From Polynucleobacter tropicus (GTDB lineage: Bacteria > Pseudomonadota > Gammaproteobacteria > Burkholderiales > Burkholderiaceae), in the NCBI RefSeq assembly GCF_013307225.1, contig NZ_CP028942.1:1240001-1304000 (forward strand): 64,000 nucleotides of DNA, read 5' to 3'. The position numbers were made by a program, and so were the translations under genes. This document shows, one piece after another, positions 16,842 to 29,004 of this stretch. The notes under the pieces were generated by a model. The model made no database searches. It was not told the origin of the DNA and saw only the letters and a list, made by a program, of their open reading frames with translations. Positions within the stretch are counted from its first letter, which is position 1. Each line of letters starts with the position of its first letter.

Positions 16842-19055
16842 TTATTTTGCCGCCTTTTTTACTTCCAAACGCCATGCATGCAAGAGTGGCTCGGTGTAGC
16901 CATTCGGTTGCTCAAGGCCTTTGAAAATCAGATCGCTAGCCGCTTTGTAAGCATAGGAATCTTTGTAATTTGGCATCATTGGCTTGTACAGTGGATCACC
17001 TGCATTTTGACCGTCTACTACTTTGGCCATACGTTGCAAAGTTTCATTCACTTGATCAGCAGTAACGATGCCATGCAATAACCAGTTAGCAATATGCTGA
17101 CTAGAAATACGTAATGTTGCACGGTCTTCCATCAAGCCTACGTTATGAATATCAGGAACCTTGGAGCAACCAACACCCTGGTCAATCCAACGAACCACAT
17201 AACCCAAGATGCCTTGGCAGTTGTTATCCAACTCTTGCTGAATCTCTTCCTTAGACCAATTCGCTTGCTCTGCCACAGGAATAGTTAACAAGTCATTTAA
17301 CAAAGCTTCTGCTTCAGCTGCAGTGCCGAGCTTTTCCATCTCTTTTTGGAGCTCAGCCACGTTTACTTGGTGATAGTGAAGCGCATGCAAGGTAGCCGCA
17401 GTTGGTGATGGCACCCAAGCAGTGTTAGCACCTGCCTTTGGATGAACAATCTTCTGCTCAACCATGGCTTTCATCATATCTGGCATTGCCCACATACCTT
17501 TACCGATTTGAGCGCGGCCACGCAAGCCACAATCTAAACCAGCAAACACGTTACGACGCTCATATGCAGATAACCACTTGCTGGTCTTCATATCGCCTTT
17601 GCGAATCATCGGGCCAGCATACATAGAGGTATGCATCTCATCGCCAGTACGATCCAAGAAGCCAGTATTAATGAATGCTACACGCGCACCAGCAGCTGCG
17701 ATTGCCGCCTTAATATTTGCGCTCATACGACGCTCTTCGTCCATGATGCCGAGTTTTACGGTATCAGCTGGCAGGCCTAATAACTTCTCTACGCGACCGA
17801 AGAGTTCAGCGGCAAATGCCACCTCTTCTGGGCTATGCATTTTTGGCTTAACGATATAAACAGAACCTTTACGGGTATTACCGATTGCCTGTGTAGCTGG
17901 GCGATTAATGTCGTATAGAGCGATCAATACTGTTACAACCGCATCCAAAATACCTTCGTAAATCTCTTTGCCTTCGCCAGTCAAAATTGCTGGGTTGGTC
18001 ATCAAGTGGCCAACGTTACGGAGGAACAAGAGTGAGCGACCATGCAAAGTCACCACGCCATCTTTGGCGTTTACTGCGCCAATACCTGCCTTGTACTTAC
18101 GGTCTGGATTCAGGGTGCGAGTAAAGGTCTTGCCGCCCTTGCTCACTTCCTCAACCAAAGTACCTTTCAAAATACCGAGCCAGTTCTCATAAGCGAGCAC
18201 TTTATCGTCACCGTCAACTGCGGCAATAGAGTCTTCCAAATCCAAAATGGTTGAAAGCGCTGCTTCAAGCACTACATCATTGACGCCAGCTGGATCACCA
18301 GCACCAATAGTTTTACTCTTGTCGATCTCGATATCGATATGGACACCGTTGTTACGCAAAAGCACAGAGCTTGGAGCTGCCGCATCACCTTGATAACCCA
18401 CAAACTGCTTCTCGTCTGCGAGGCCAGTAGTAGAGCCATCCTTGAGCTTCACAGATAACTTATTGCCATCTACTGTGTACGCCACTGAATCACGGTGCGA
18501 ACCTTTTGCCAAAGGAGCCGCTTGATCCAAGAAGTTGCGTGCATAAGCAACAACTTTTGCACCACGTATTGGGTTGTACGCCCCTGCTTTGCTTGCGCCA
18601 TCATCTTCGGAGATTACGTCTGTGCCATACAAAGCGTCATATAAAGAACCCCAACGGGCATTAGCAGCATTCAAGGCATAACGAGCATTGAGTACAGGAA
18701 CAACTAATTGAGGACCTGCTTGGAGAGCTAATTCATCATCAACGTTTTTGGTAGTACCAGCAACTTTTCCTGGAACATCATCGAGATATCCAATTTCTTT
18801 TAAGAATTTGCGATACGCAGGCATATCTTTGATCGGACCACGATTGGCTTGATGCCATTTATCCAAATCCAACTGAATGCGGTCACGCTTGGCCAATAAC
18901 GCTTCATTTTTAGGAGTTAAGTCTTTAACGATTTCATCAAAGCCCTTCCAAAAGTCAGCACTCTTAATGCCAGTTCCAGGAAGCACTTTGTCTTCGATAA
19001 AACGATATAGAGGAGTTGCCACTTGAAGGCTATTGCAGGTAGTACGCGCAGTCAT
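16842..19055 (-). CDS. glcB: Malate synthase G
   Basis: The enzyme condenses glyoxylate with acetyl-CoA to malate in the glyoxylate and glycolate routes. The 737 residues match the long monomeric G isoform (E. coli 723), not the shorter A form. Motifs seen are [25 protein letters not shown] (about 265-290), [17 protein letters not shown] (about 436-452) and [20 protein letters not shown] (about 515-535). The Cys and Asp of the catalytic region are present. No isocitrate lyase gene is next to it. A terminator follows, so it probably forms a single-gene unit together with any upstream promoter near 19.06-19.12 kb. Confidence 0.95.
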   Translation of the reverse strand: MTARTTCNSLQVATPLYRFIEDKVLPGTGIKSADFWKGFDEIVKDLTPKNEALLAKRDRIQLDLDKWHQANRGPIKDMPAYRKFLKEIGYLDDVPGKVAGTTKNVDDELALQAGPQLVVPVLNARYALNAANARWGSLYDALYGTDVISEDDGASKAGAYNPIRGAKVVAYARNFLDQAAPLAKGSHRDSVAYTVDGNKLSVKLKDGSTTGLADEKQFVGYQGDAAAPSSVLLRNNGVHIDIEIDKSKTIGAGDPAGVNDVVLEAALSTILDLEDSIAAVDGDDKVLAYENWLGILKGTLVEEVSKGGKTFTRTLNPDRKYKAGIGAVNAKDGVVTLHGRSLLFLRNVGHLMTNPAILTGEGKEIYEGILDAVVTVLIALYDINRPATQAIGNTRKGSVYIVKPKMHSPEEVAFAAELFGRVEKLLGLPADTVKLGIMDEERRMSANIKAAIAAAGARVAFINTGFLDRTGDEMHTSMYAGPMIRKGDMKTSKWLSAYERRNVFAGLDCGLRGRAQIGKGMWAMPDMMKAMVEQKIVHPKAGANTAWVPSPTAATLHALHYHQVNVAELQKEMEKLGTAAEAEALLNDLLTIPVAEQANWSKEEIQQELDNNCQGILGYVVRWIDQGVGCSKVPDIHNVGLMEDRATLRISSQHIANWLLHGIVTADQVNETLQRMAKVVDGQNAGDPLYKPMMPNYKDSYAYKAASDLIFKGLEQPNGYTEPLLHAWRLEVKKAAK

Positions 19056-19124
19056 GTTTAAACCTTAGTTCGAATGCAAAAAGTTGAGTTATTTAAGTTA
19101 GTAAAGCGAATCGATTATTTTCCA

Positions 19125-20568
<1,444 letters not shown>

Positions 20569-20575
<7 letters not shown>

Positions 20576-21729
20576 TTCTTTACTTCCCAAGAGCTTCCCT
20601 GCTTTATCAACTCTCGATCACATTCATATTCAGCCGCTTCAACAGCTTCGCCAGCGAGCACTTGAATAACCACCTCACCGCGATTACGCAGATCGGCAAT
20701 TGCTTTTTCCAGTGCAGCATCTTGCACCCAAGGCGCCAAGATTGCCATCTTGCGAACACTTAATGGGGACAAGCTTGCTAATGTCAATAAATCTAATGAG
20801 AAACCAGTTGCTGGGCGTGAACGACCAAACGCTTGACCAACTTGGTCATAGCGACCACCTCTTGCAATCGGCTGAGGCAAACCATCCACATAAGCGGCAA
20901 ACATCACACCGCTGTGGTACTGATAACCTCGCAGATCAGCAAGATCAATGCTGAGCTCAAGATTGTTATTCACCTTGCTAGCAGAAACAATACGCTCTAA
21001 ATCGGCTAGCGCCTGATCTACCGCTGCGTGTTTTGGCAAAACCTTCTTAGCATTTGCCAACACTTCTGCACATGGGCCATTGAGTTCAGTTAATGCCAGC
21101 AATCCATCAGCTACTTTTGCAGGTAAGCATGTAGCCCATTGACGTAAACGAGGACGATCCTTGCTTTGCAAAAGGCTATATAAAGATTCAATAGTGTCTT
21201 TGTCCAGCATTTGATCTGCCAAGATGCCAGTCAGAATTCCAGCATGAGACAAATCTAAGTAGACTTTTTTCAGTCCAGCAACATCTAATGTTTTAAGAAG
21301 CAAGGTAATCGCCTCAAAGTCAGCTTCCCAGCTCGCGCAACCATAAATCTCCGCACCTAGCTGCAACTGCTCACGAGAAGAGCTACCCACTGGCGTACGG
21401 GCATGCGCCACAGAGCCTGCATAACAAAGACGAGTTACGCCTGCGCGATTTAATAAGTGCGCATCAATACGTGCAACCTGAGGAGTAATGTCAGCACGCA
21501 AGCCTAAGGTACGGCCAGAAAGTTGATCAACCAACTTAAAGGTCTGCAAATTTAGATCGGAGCCTGTGCCAGTTAACAATGAATCTAGGAACTCCAAGAT
21601 CGGAGGTGCTACGAGCTCATAACCATAGGATTGGTAGAGATCCAAAATCGAGCGGCGCAAAGATTCTACTTTGCGAGCCTGTGCTGGCAATACATCTGCA
21701 ATATCTTCAGGAAGTAACCAACGATTCAT
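20569..21729 (-). CDS. hisZ: ATP phosphoribosyltransferase regulatory subunit
   Basis: HisZ is a catalytically dead paralogue of histidyl-tRNA synthetase. It forms a complex with short-form HisG and confers histidine feedback. The 386 residues show a class II synthetase core: motif 2-like LRADITPQVARIDAHLLN (about 95) and RGGRYDQVGQAFGRSRPATGFSLDLL (about 290). The anticodon-binding domain is missing, as expected for HisZ. It is much shorter than the real HisS at 29-30 kb (439 aa). It follows hflC by 20 bp. The last codons (VKKK) belong to the 15-bp tandem array that runs past the stop. Confidence 0.93.
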
Positions 21730-21749
21730 GATGTGAACTATTCGCTTTC

Positions 21750-22619
21750 TTATTTTTTACGCAGGTACTTCAGAAATTCATTATTGGTATCCAATACGAT
21801 CACATCCTTCTTGTCTTTAAAGGTATTGCGATAAGTCTGGAGACTCTTATAGAATTCCGCAAATTCGGGATCCTTTGAAAACGCTTCGTTATAAATAGCT
21901 ATTGCCTTTGCGTCTCCTGCCCCTTTGATTTTTTGGGCATCACGATAGGCTTCCGCTAGGATCGTATCGCGCTGACGCTCAGCATTAGCGCGAATTTTGT
22001 CTGACTCGGCAGCGCCCATTGAGCGCAACTCATTTGCTACGCGTTTACGCTCCGCCTCCATGCGACGATATACGGAATCACTAATTTCAGCTAATAAATC
22101 GACGCGCTTTAGTCGCACATCCACAATCTCGACACCGATATCTGAAGCATCATCAGCTACTTTTTTACGAATACCCTGCATCACTTGCTCACGTTGATCT
22201 GAGATCAATTCACGAACGGTGCGTTTGGTAAATTCTTCATTCAGGGCGGAACGCACCAACTGAGTTAAACGATCTTGAGCTAAGCGCTCATCACCTTTGA
22301 AGCTGATAAAGAATTTACGCGGATCCACAATGCGCCATTTCACATAAGAATCAACTAGTAGATTCTTCTTTTCAGCGGTAATGAAACGCTCTGCTTCTGG
22401 ATTGTCAATCGTTAGAATGCGGCGGTCAAAAAAACGCACGCTCTCAAATGGTGCCGGGAACTTCACCTGAATACCAGGCTTCTCGATCACACGAACAATC
22501 TGACCAAATGAAAAGACTACAGCGAACTTACGCTGATCCACTACGAAGATGCTCGATGAGAGCACATAGATCAATGCGACAAAGCCAATAATGGCAGCAA
22601 TCAGGCGATTAGCATTCAT
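21750..22619 (-). CDS. hflC: Protease modulator HflC
   Basis: HflC is an SPFH/band 7 protein that forms the large HflKC membrane complex around FtsH and tunes its proteolysis. The 289 residues have one N-terminal transmembrane helix (about 5-25, IAAIIGFVALIYVLSSSIFVV). The band 7 domain follows with DQRKFAVVFSFGQIVRVIEKPGIQVKFPAPFESV. A long coiled-coil region (about 180-245, RRMEAERKRVANELRSMGAAE) comes next. The ATG overlaps the hflK stop (TAATG), so the pair is translationally coupled. Confidence 0.95.
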   Translation of the reverse strand: MNANRLIAAIIGFVALIYVLSSSIFVVDQRKFAVVFSFGQIVRVIEKPGIQVKFPAPFESVRFFDRRILTIDNPEAERFITAEKKNLLVDSYVKWRIVDPRKFFISFKGDERLAQDRLTQLVRSALNEEFTKRTVRELISDQREQVMQGIRKKVADDASDIGVEIVDVRLKRVDLLAEISDSVYRRMEAERKRVANELRSMGAAESDKIRANAERQRDTILAEAYRDAQKIKGAGDAKAIAIYNEAFSKDPEFAEFYKSLQTYRNTFKDKKDVIVLDTNNEFLKYLRKK

Positions 22620-24160
22620 TAGCGTGAATCCCGATCGCGACTACGCAAGCCATCACGCTTGTCTACCGACTTACCGCCAGTAGCATTTGATGAGTTTGCA
22701 GGGCTTATTGCACTTGGCGGTGCAGTTGTGGATGATGCAGAAGTTACTCCAGGGTTTGCGCTTGCAGATCCACCAACAGTCACTGACCCTGTTGGTGTTG
22801 GCGTATTTGCAGTCGCTGGCACACCCGTAGCTTGTGCAGATTCCGCATTGACTTGCGAGACCAACTTATCAAGTGGCAAATACAACAAACTATTGCTCTT
22901 ATTGGTGTCAACCAAAATCTTAGTGACGTTGCCGTATATCTCGTTCATCGTATCGAGGTACATCTGATTACGCGTAACCTGCCTCCCCTTTGTATATTCC
23001 GGCAAGATTTGCTTGAAACGCGCGGCATCGCCTTCAGCGGTAGCGACTACCCCCGCTTTGTAACCTTCAGCCTCTTGAATCAAGCGAGCGGCAGTTCCTT
23101 TAGCGCGTGGAATGATGTCATTCGCGTAGGCCTCGCCTTCGCTCTTCAGGCGCTCTTGGTCTTGACCCGCTTTAACTGCATCATCAAAGGCGGCTTGAAC
23201 TTGTTCTGGAGGTTGTACGTTTTGTACTGTAACGCTGGTGACATAAATACCAGCCTTATAGCTATCCAGAATTTTCTGAATTGAACCGGCTAAATCAATG
23301 CCAATTTTTTCGCGCCCTTCATACAAAACCGTATCCATCTTGCTACGCGCCACAATCTCACGCACTGCAGTTTCAGCTGCTTGCACAACCGCTGCATCAG
23401 GATCGCGATTGTTAAACAAGTAATCGGTTGGATCTTTCAGGCGATATTGCACGGCAAAGCGCACATCAATAATGTTTTCATCTTCCGTCAACATGGAAGA
23501 ATCTTTTTGATTGGTTGCCTTAATGAGTACTGGGCGCCCCACTTCAACAGAACGCACACCAGATAGGTTAACGGTCTCTTCTGTTTGAATCGGCCATGGC
23601 AAGTGCCAGTTAATACCTGACTTAGCGGTGTAATCGTACTTGCCAAAAGTCAGAACAACGCCTGCTTGCCCTTCTTGAATAATAAAGAAGCCACTGCACA
23701 ACCAAACAAAAGCGGCAATTCCAATTGCTACCAAAAATCCCTTTTTGGATTCAAATGGGTTTACGAAATTGAAGTCAGGGGCGGAGAAACCATTATTACC
23801 CCCTCCATTTCCGAAATTGCCACGTTGTGATGGTGGAGGAATATCGGTGCTGTTTGGTTTATTGGTATTCGGGTTTGGACTGGAGTTATTGCTGCCATTC
23901 ACACTCGGTTTTTTCTTGCCGCCAAAGAGGCCTGCGATGCGGTCGTTGAAATCGCGCCACAATTCATCTAAATCAGGCGGGCCATCTGGTTTGGTTTGCT
24001 GACCAACTGGTTTATCAACTGGGGCATTTGTTTGCTCTGGATCTACTTTTGGAGCTTGACCATTTCCCTGCCCATCTTTGGCATCTTTAGACCCCTCATT
24101 AGAGCTATTGCCCCAATTGGGATCACTGACCGAAAAAAAGCCCAAGAATTTACGCATCAT
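22619..24160 (-). CDS. hflK: FtsH protease activity modulator HflK
   Basis: The 513-residue partner of HflC has a long Gly/Asn/Pro-rich cytosolic N-terminus (about 1-140). A transmembrane helix (about 145-165, GFLVAIGIAAFVWLCSGFFII) follows. The SPFH domain begins at EGQAGVVLTFGKYDYTAKSGINWHLPWPIQ, with the family's WRDFNDRIAGLFGGKKKP box upstream. A Ser/Thr/Pro-rich tail of about 80 residues follows the coiled coil. It starts 11 bp inside the end of hflX at an ATGATG pair. The three hfl genes and hfq form one leftward unit. Confidence 0.95.
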   Translation of the reverse strand: MMRKFLGFFSVSDPNWGNSSNEGSKDAKDGQGNGQAPKVDPEQTNAPVDKPVGQQTKPDGPPDLDELWRDFNDRIAGLFGGKKKPSVNGSNNSSPNPNTNKPNSTDIPPPSQRGNFGNGGGNNGFSAPDFNFVNPFESKKGFLVAIGIAAFVWLCSGFFIIQEGQAGVVLTFGKYDYTAKSGINWHLPWPIQTEETVNLSGVRSVEVGRPVLIKATNQKDSSMLTEDENIIDVRFAVQYRLKDPTDYLFNNRDPDAAVVQAAETAVREIVARSKMDTVLYEGREKIGIDLAGSIQKILDSYKAGIYVTSVTVQNVQPPEQVQAAFDDAVKAGQDQERLKSEGEAYANDIIPRAKGTAARLIQEAEGYKAGVVATAEGDAARFKQILPEYTKGRQVTRNQMYLDTMNEIYGNVTKILVDTNKSNSLLYLPLDKLVSQVNAESAQATGVPATANTPTPTGSVTVGGSASANPGVTSASSTTAPPSAISPANSSNATGGKSVDKRDGLRSRDRDSR

Positions 24161-25391
24161 TCGAAAAATAGCTTCGGTTAGGTATCGGATTAAATTCGGA
24201 TGACTCTGGTCGCTCAGGTAAAGGAGCTAAAAACTCCTCTGGAGTCATCTGAGTTTTGGCACGATTTTGTTCAGCCCTCATTTTATCAGTCATTTGGGAG
24301 CATTCCGCCAAGGTTGAGCGCAGCAAATCAAGGCCTAAGCCCGATTGGGCGGATAGGAAAATCTGGGCTGGGAAGCCCTGGGCATCCCTCTCTAAAACCG
24401 CCCCACGGGTAAAGGTTTGGGGCATCAGATCGATCTTATTCATGACCTCAATGCGGGGGATATCGTCAGCCCCGATTTCAGCCAAAACCGCCTCTACCTC
24501 AGCCTTTTGTTCTTTGGCAACAGGGCTACAAGCGTCGATGACATGCAAAATCAGGTCGGCATGGATGGTTTCATCCAAAGTTGCCCTAAAGGCCTCAACC
24601 AGTTGGTGGGGCAATTCCCGAATAAACCCCACCGTATCAGACACCACAATCGAGCCCACCCCATCTAAATGCACTTTTCTGGAGGTGGTATCGAGGGTGG
24701 CAAAAAGCTGATCAGCGGCATAAGTACCCGCCTTGGTTAAAGCATTAAATAAAGTCGATTTACCAGCATTGGTGTAACCAACCAAAGATACAGAAAACAC
24801 ATCCTTACGATTACGCGCCCTGCGTTGGGTACGCTGCTGACGCTGGAGCTTTTCTAATTCATTTTCTAAACGCTTAGCTTTGGTTGCCAACATCCTACGA
24901 TCCAACTCCATCTGCGTTTCGCCAGGACCACCACGCACACCGATACCACCACGTTGACGCTCCAAGTGGCTCCATGCTCTCACCAATCGAGACATGCGAT
25001 AACGCACTTGCGCTAATTCCACTTGAGTCTTACCAATGTGGCTTTGTGCGCGCTGACTAAAGATATCCAAGATCAAACCAGTGCGATCCATCACATGTCG
25101 CTCAATATGACGCTCAAGGTTGCGCTGCTGGGTTGGGGATAAAGGGTGATTAAAGATGGCTAACTCAGCATCTTGTTCTTCCATCACACGCTTTAATTCA
25201 TTAGCTTTTCCAGAGCCAATGAATAAAGCGGGATCGGTTCTGCCCTTGCGGGCGATTACGCTAGCTGAGGGTATAGAGCCTGCGCTATCAGCCAAGAGGC
25301 TGAGTTCGGCCATGCTATCTGCAAAATCTTCGCGTCCTGTATCTACGCCTACCAGAACCGCGCGTGCCGCATCTACTCCAGTTTTATACAG
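24150..25391 (-). CDS. hflX: GTPase HflX (probable CTG start)
   Basis: HflX is a ribosome-binding GTPase that splits stalled ribosomes. Seen are the HflX domain ([32 protein letters not shown]), the Gly-rich [13 protein letters not shown] linker and the G domain ([21 protein letters not shown]). The first ATG in frame (25313) would give 387 residues but cuts off the conserved first strand. The frame continues upstream to a CTG at 25391 as [19 protein letters not shown], which aligns with E. coli MFDRYDAGEQAVLV. No ATG, GTG or TTG lies there. AAGAAGG sits 5 nt before the CTG, which overlaps the hfq stop. The CTG start is inference; the protein family call is firm. Confidence 0.85.
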   Translation of the reverse strand: MYKTGVDAARAVLVGVDTGREDFADSMAELSLLADSAGSIPSASVIARKGRTDPALFIGSGKANELKRVMEEQDAELAIFNHPLSPTQQRNLERHIERHVMDRTGLILDIFSQRAQSHIGKTQVELAQVRYRMSRLVRAWSHLERQRGGIGVRGGPGETQMELDRRMLATKAKRLENELEKLQRQQRTQRRARNRKDVFSVSLVGYTNAGKSTLFNALTKAGTYAADQLFATLDTTSRKVHLDGVGSIVVSDTVGFIRELPHQLVEAFRATLDETIHADLILHVIDACSPVAKEQKAEVEAVLAEIGADDIPRIEVMNKIDLMPQTFTRGAVLERDAQGFPAQIFLSAQSGLGLDLLRSTLAECSQMTDKMRAEQNRAKTQMTPEEFLAPLPERPESSEFNPIPNRSYFSNDA

Positions 25392-25626
25392 AGCTGCCTT
25401 CTTCTATACGAAAGTCAATGGCGCGAGCAGGGACGATCGTAGAGATCGCGTGCTTGTAAACCATTTGCGTCACAGTATTACGAAGCAACACAACGTATTG
25501 ATCGAATGACTCAATATTGCCTTGCAATTTAATACCGTTAACAAGATAGATCGACACAGGAATGTGTTCTTTACGCAAAGCGTTCAGAAATGGATCTTGG
25601 AGTAATTGGATTTGTTTATTGCTCAT
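25384..25626 (-). CDS. hfq: RNA chaperone Hfq
   Basis: Hfq is the hexameric Sm-like protein that pairs sRNAs with mRNAs. The 80 residues are full length for betaproteobacteria. Sm1 is seen in [32 protein letters not shown] with the conserved Gln (distal and proximal sites), and Sm2 in [12 protein letters not shown] short tail [10 protein letters not shown] follows. The 165-bp leader upstream is A-rich and has a good ribosome site (AGGAG). It lies between der and hflX, the conserved place. Confidence 0.97.
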   Translation of the reverse strand: MSNKQIQLLQDPFLNALRKEHIPVSIYLVNGIKLQGNIESFDQYVVLLRNTVTQMVYKHAISTIVPARAIDFRIEEGSSV

Positions 25627-25791
25627 ACTGCTCCTAATTTATTTTTAATTTTTTATTGGTTTGTTTTTATGGGAGTCTTGCTTTTATTTATCTTGGTGTG
25701 TCTCAAAAACTGATTACTGAACTTGTCATATTGAGCCTAATTTTATAAAAATCAAGCCCTTACTCGAATCCAGGGTTAAAACAGTAGAAAA

Positions 25792-27153
25792 CTAGCGCTT
25801 TTTCCCTTTTTTACCCTTGTCAGCATCAACATAGGGGTTTTTAGCGGTATTCATCTGAATTCGCAGAGGCGTTCCACGTAGCTTAAATACATCCCTAAAG
25901 CGACCTTCCAAATAACGCTTATAGCTATCGGTCACACCGCTTAAAGAGGTTCCATGAATCACCACAATCGGTGGGTTCATGCCGCCCTGGTGGGCATAAC
26001 GTAATTTTGGCCTACCCATGCCAACTCGCTTGGGCTGCTGATGCTCTACTGCCTCTTGCAAGATACGAGTTAGGCGTGGGGTTGGCAGTTTTGCCATTGC
26101 CGCAGCGTACGCAGAATCGACATCCTTAAAGAGCTCTTTTAAGCCAGTACCCTTCTTCGCTGAGATCGGATGTACATTTGCGAAATCCAAGAAACGCAAC
26201 TTTTGCGCAATCTCTAAACGCGCGCGCTCTTTAACGTAGGCATCGATACCATCCCACTTATTGACGGCAACCACTAAGGCACGTCCTGCTTCAACAATAA
26301 AGCCGGCGATATGCGCGTCTTGCTCGGAAATATCTTGCTGGGCATCGAGCATCAAAATCACCACATTGCAATCAGCAATCGCTTGCAATGTTTTTACAAC
26401 GGAGAACTTTTCAATAGCTTCAAATACTTTGCCACGACGACGCAAGCCTGCTGTATCTACCAATATGTAAGGCTTGCCATTGCGCTCAAACGGCACTTCA
26501 ATGGCATCCCTTGTCGTCCCCGGCATGTCAAATGCAATGACTCGCTCTTCACCAATTAATTTATTAATCAGGGTTGACTTACCAACGTTCGGGCGACCAA
26601 CCACAGCAATCTTCATTGGGCGATTTGGGTCGCTTGCCTCTTCCTCATCTGGCTCTTCGATTCCCAAGGAATCGAGGGCATCATCAATCAGGCTACGAAC
26701 ACCATCACCATGTGCAGAAGAAATTGGGAAAGGCTCACCAAGTCCAAGCTCATGAAAATCCGCGGTTACAACACCCGCTTGCATGCCTTCGGTTTTATTC
26801 ACTGCCAAAATGACAGGTCTACCGGACTTGCGTAAGAAATCCGCAATGACTCGGTCCTGCGGAGCTAAACCTAAACGGCCATCCACCAAGAAAATAACAA
26901 TGTCAGACTCAGCAACCGCTTGCTTGGTTTGCTTTGCCATTTCAGCCACGATGCCAGTCTTCGCAACCGGCTCGAAACCACCAGTATCAACACAAATAAA
27001 TGCGCGATCACCAATACGGCCTTTGCCGTAGTGACGGTCTCGCGTTAAACCAGAGAAGTCCGCGACTAATGCATCGCGGGAACGTGTCAAGCGATTAAAG
27101 AGAGTGGACTTGCCTACGTTGGGGCGCCCAACAATGGTGATAACTGGATTCAT
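25792..27153 (-). CDS. der: Ribosome biogenesis GTPase Der (EngA)
   Basis: Der is an essential GTPase for 50S assembly. The 453 residues hold two tandem G domains. The first starts at [20 protein letters not shown] (about 8, with DTGGF and NKTE). The second starts at [20 protein letters not shown] (about 187, with DTAGL and NKWD). The C-terminal KH-like domain includes THPLR-equivalent residues [16 protein letters not shown] and ends in a basic tail (DKGKKGKKR). Its ATG overlaps the bamB stop by 4 bp. Confidence 0.97.
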   Translation of the reverse strand: MNPVITIVGRPNVGKSTLFNRLTRSRDALVADFSGLTRDRHYGKGRIGDRAFICVDTGGFEPVAKTGIVAEMAKQTKQAVAESDIVIFLVDGRLGLAPQDRVIADFLRKSGRPVILAVNKTEGMQAGVVTADFHELGLGEPFPISSAHGDGVRSLIDDALDSLGIEEPDEEEASDPNRPMKIAVVGRPNVGKSTLINKLIGEERVIAFDMPGTTRDAIEVPFERNGKPYILVDTAGLRRRGKVFEAIEKFSVVKTLQAIADCNVVILMLDAQQDISEQDAHIAGFIVEAGRALVVAVNKWDGIDAYVKERARLEIAQKLRFLDFANVHPISAKKGTGLKELFKDVDSAYAAAMAKLPTPRLTRILQEAVEHQQPKRVGMGRPKLRYAHQGGMNPPIVVIHGTSLSGVTDSYKRYLEGRFRDVFKLRGTPLRIQMNTAKNPYVDADKGKKGKKR

Positions 27154-28304
27154 TTAGGACTATAAGCAGCGATCTTGCCGCCCTGTGACTGAATGATGAT
27201 GAGTCCGCCGACTGCGATCGGTGCTGCAGAAATCGGATTGCTATCGTGACGAATACGTGCAACTATTTCACCATTCGCTTGCGCAAATGCATGTACATAA
27301 CCTTGCGCATCGCCCATCAGCAATACCCTACCAACAGCAAGGGGCTCGCCAACATCACGGAATGTCAGCTTGGTATTTTCCCAAACTTGACTACCGTCTT
27401 TTGTCGCAAAAGCAAATACATGAGACTTTTCATTAGCGGAGAAGACTAAATCCGAGCTTTGCGCCGTACCGGTATAGCTTGAGAAATCCTTGAACCAAAG
27501 CAAGTTACCAGTACGCGCTTGACCGCAACCAATACGTCCTTGATAAGACACTGCGCAGAGAATTTCTCCATCCATACTCGGCTTTGCTGTCACATCATTC
27601 AAACGCTCAATTTCAGAGAAACCCTTTGGAAAGGATACCGGCGTTTCCCAAATCAAACCGCCATTAGCAAGCGCGATCATACCAAAGCGACCGCCAGCAA
27701 AACCAGTCACAATCACTTCATTATTAATTGGCAACATGCCATAACCAACACGCAATGACAAAGCGGATTGTTGACGCTGGTAATTCCATTTGCGCGCGCC
27801 TGTTTGCGCGTCTAAGCCAATGAAGCGGTTATCTAGTGCACGAATAACCACAACGCCGCCCGCAACGACAGGCTCACTTAATACTTCGCTACCAACATTG
27901 ACGTTCCAAAGGGCTTTGCCTGTATCGTCATAAGCGTACACATTGCCCTTAATCGTTACCGCCACAGTGGTGCGACCATCCGATCCAGGACCAATAGCCA
28001 AACGCTCAGGCACTGAAACTTCCCATACCTTATTACCAGAAGCTAAATCAATCTTTGCTAGATTGCCACGGTGTGATGCCGCATATACAGAATCTCCCGC
28101 AACAACCGGATGAAAGTTAAATGATTCCGATGAACCAACGCTGGTCGACCATACTGGTTGCAAATCAAACTGATTCTTCACTTCAACCAATTCAGCAGGT
28201 TTACGAACACGAGAGTTTCCAGAGCATGCCACCAAGGCTGCCGCAACCACTCCAAGAACCAAAACCTTGCTGGCGATCTTTACCATGCGCTTAGCCACTA
28301 TCAC
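27150..28304 (-). CDS. bamB: Outer membrane assembly lipoprotein BamB
   Basis: BamB is a PQQ-like beta-propeller lipoprotein of the BAM complex. A lipobox LVAC at the end of a hydrophobic stretch ([15 protein letters not shown]) shows the signal peptidase II site. The blades carry the WxxxxG-type pattern ([36 protein letters not shown]). I prefer the GTG at 28304, which overlaps the yfgM TGA (GTGA) and has GGAGGGG 7 nt upstream. An ATG at 28286 also gives a good signal peptide. Longer frames to 28394 only overlap yfgM. It sits between yfgM and der, as is usual. Confidence 0.9.
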   Translation of the reverse strand: MIVAKRMVKIASKVLVLGVVAAALVACSGNSRVRKPAELVEVKNQFDLQPVWSTSVGSSESFNFHPVVAGDSVYAASHRGNLAKIDLASGNKVWEVSVPERLAIGPGSDGRTTVAVTIKGNVYAYDDTGKALWNVNVGSEVLSEPVVAGGVVVIRALDNRFIGLDAQTGARKWNYQRQQSALSLRVGYGMLPINNEVIVTGFAGGRFGMIALANGGLIWETPVSFPKGFSEIERLNDVTAKPSMDGEILCAVSYQGRIGCGQARTGNLLWFKDFSSYTGTAQSSDLVFSANEKSHVFAFATKDGSQVWENTKLTFRDVGEPLAVGRVLLMGDAQGYVHAFAQANGEIVARIRHDSNPISAAPIAVGGLIIIQSQGGKIAAYSPK

Positions 28305-28960
28305 TGTGCAACCCCTCCAACAGCATCTAGCTTGACCTTCAGGAGACGACGCGCCTCTTCCGGAAATTCTTTCGCCTGATCCAATTTCTTCCAAGCATCT
28401 TGGTAACTGGTTTTGGCTTCTTCATTTTTCTTCTGCGCCAAATACCAATCGCCACGACGCTCTAGCCAAAGAGCCTCAAAGCCTGCGATAGGTTTGCCCT
28501 GCAGGATCTGATCAGCTTCTGCAAAATCTTTTTCAGTACCCTGCTCGATTAATTGAGATACCAAACGCATCTTAGCCAAAGCAAGGTAAGCGTCATTGGA
28601 AGCGTTCTTAGCAGCCCAACGCAAATAATCCAAAGCTTTCGCGCTGTCGCCTGCATCAGAAGCAATACGAGCAGCAATTAAGCTGGACATTGGGGCATAC
28701 GGTGTACGAGCAAAATCTTTTTGCAAATCATCAGCGGCGCGCAAAGTTTGTTCTTTATCACCCTTAGCAATAGCACTTACCATCGTTTCATATAACTTCG
28801 ATGCTTCTAATGCCTGACTATTGCGCCACCATTGATATCCACTGTAAGTGGCATACGCAAATAAAGCAACTGTCGCAACGCCTGTAATAAGGTTGCGATA
28901 CTTTTGCCAAAACGCTTTGAGTTGGTCTAGTTGTTCTTGTTCTTCTAAATCTAATGGCAT
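28301..28960 (-). CDS. yfgM: YfgM-family tetratricopeptide membrane protein
   Basis: The 219 residues begin with the family signature DLEEQEQLDQLKAFWQKYRNLITG and a single transmembrane helix (about 24-42, GVATVALFAYATYSGYQWW). A periplasmic TPR-like region (TPR_21) follows. E. coli YfgM is an ancillary subunit at the SecYEG translocon that links to periplasmic chaperones. The neighbours hisS and bamB match E. coli order. The stop TGA overlaps the bamB GTG. Confidence 0.9.
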   Translation of the reverse strand: MPLDLEEQEQLDQLKAFWQKYRNLITGVATVALFAYATYSGYQWWRNSQALEASKLYETMVSAIAKGDKEQTLRAADDLQKDFARTPYAPMSSLIAARIASDAGDSAKALDYLRWAAKNASNDAYLALAKMRLVSQLIEQGTEKDFAEADQILQGKPIAGFEALWLERRGDWYLAQKKNEEAKTSYQDAWKKLDQAKEFPEEARRLLKVKLDAVGGVAQ

Positions 28961-29004
28961 ATCAATCCAAACTCACAATCTAAGTTGATGTCTATATCGT
29001 TATT

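Noticed and set aside
28305..28394. Longer bamB N-terminus
   Set aside because: It would overlap yfgM by about 90 bp and put an Arg/Gly-rich stretch before the lipoprotein signal.
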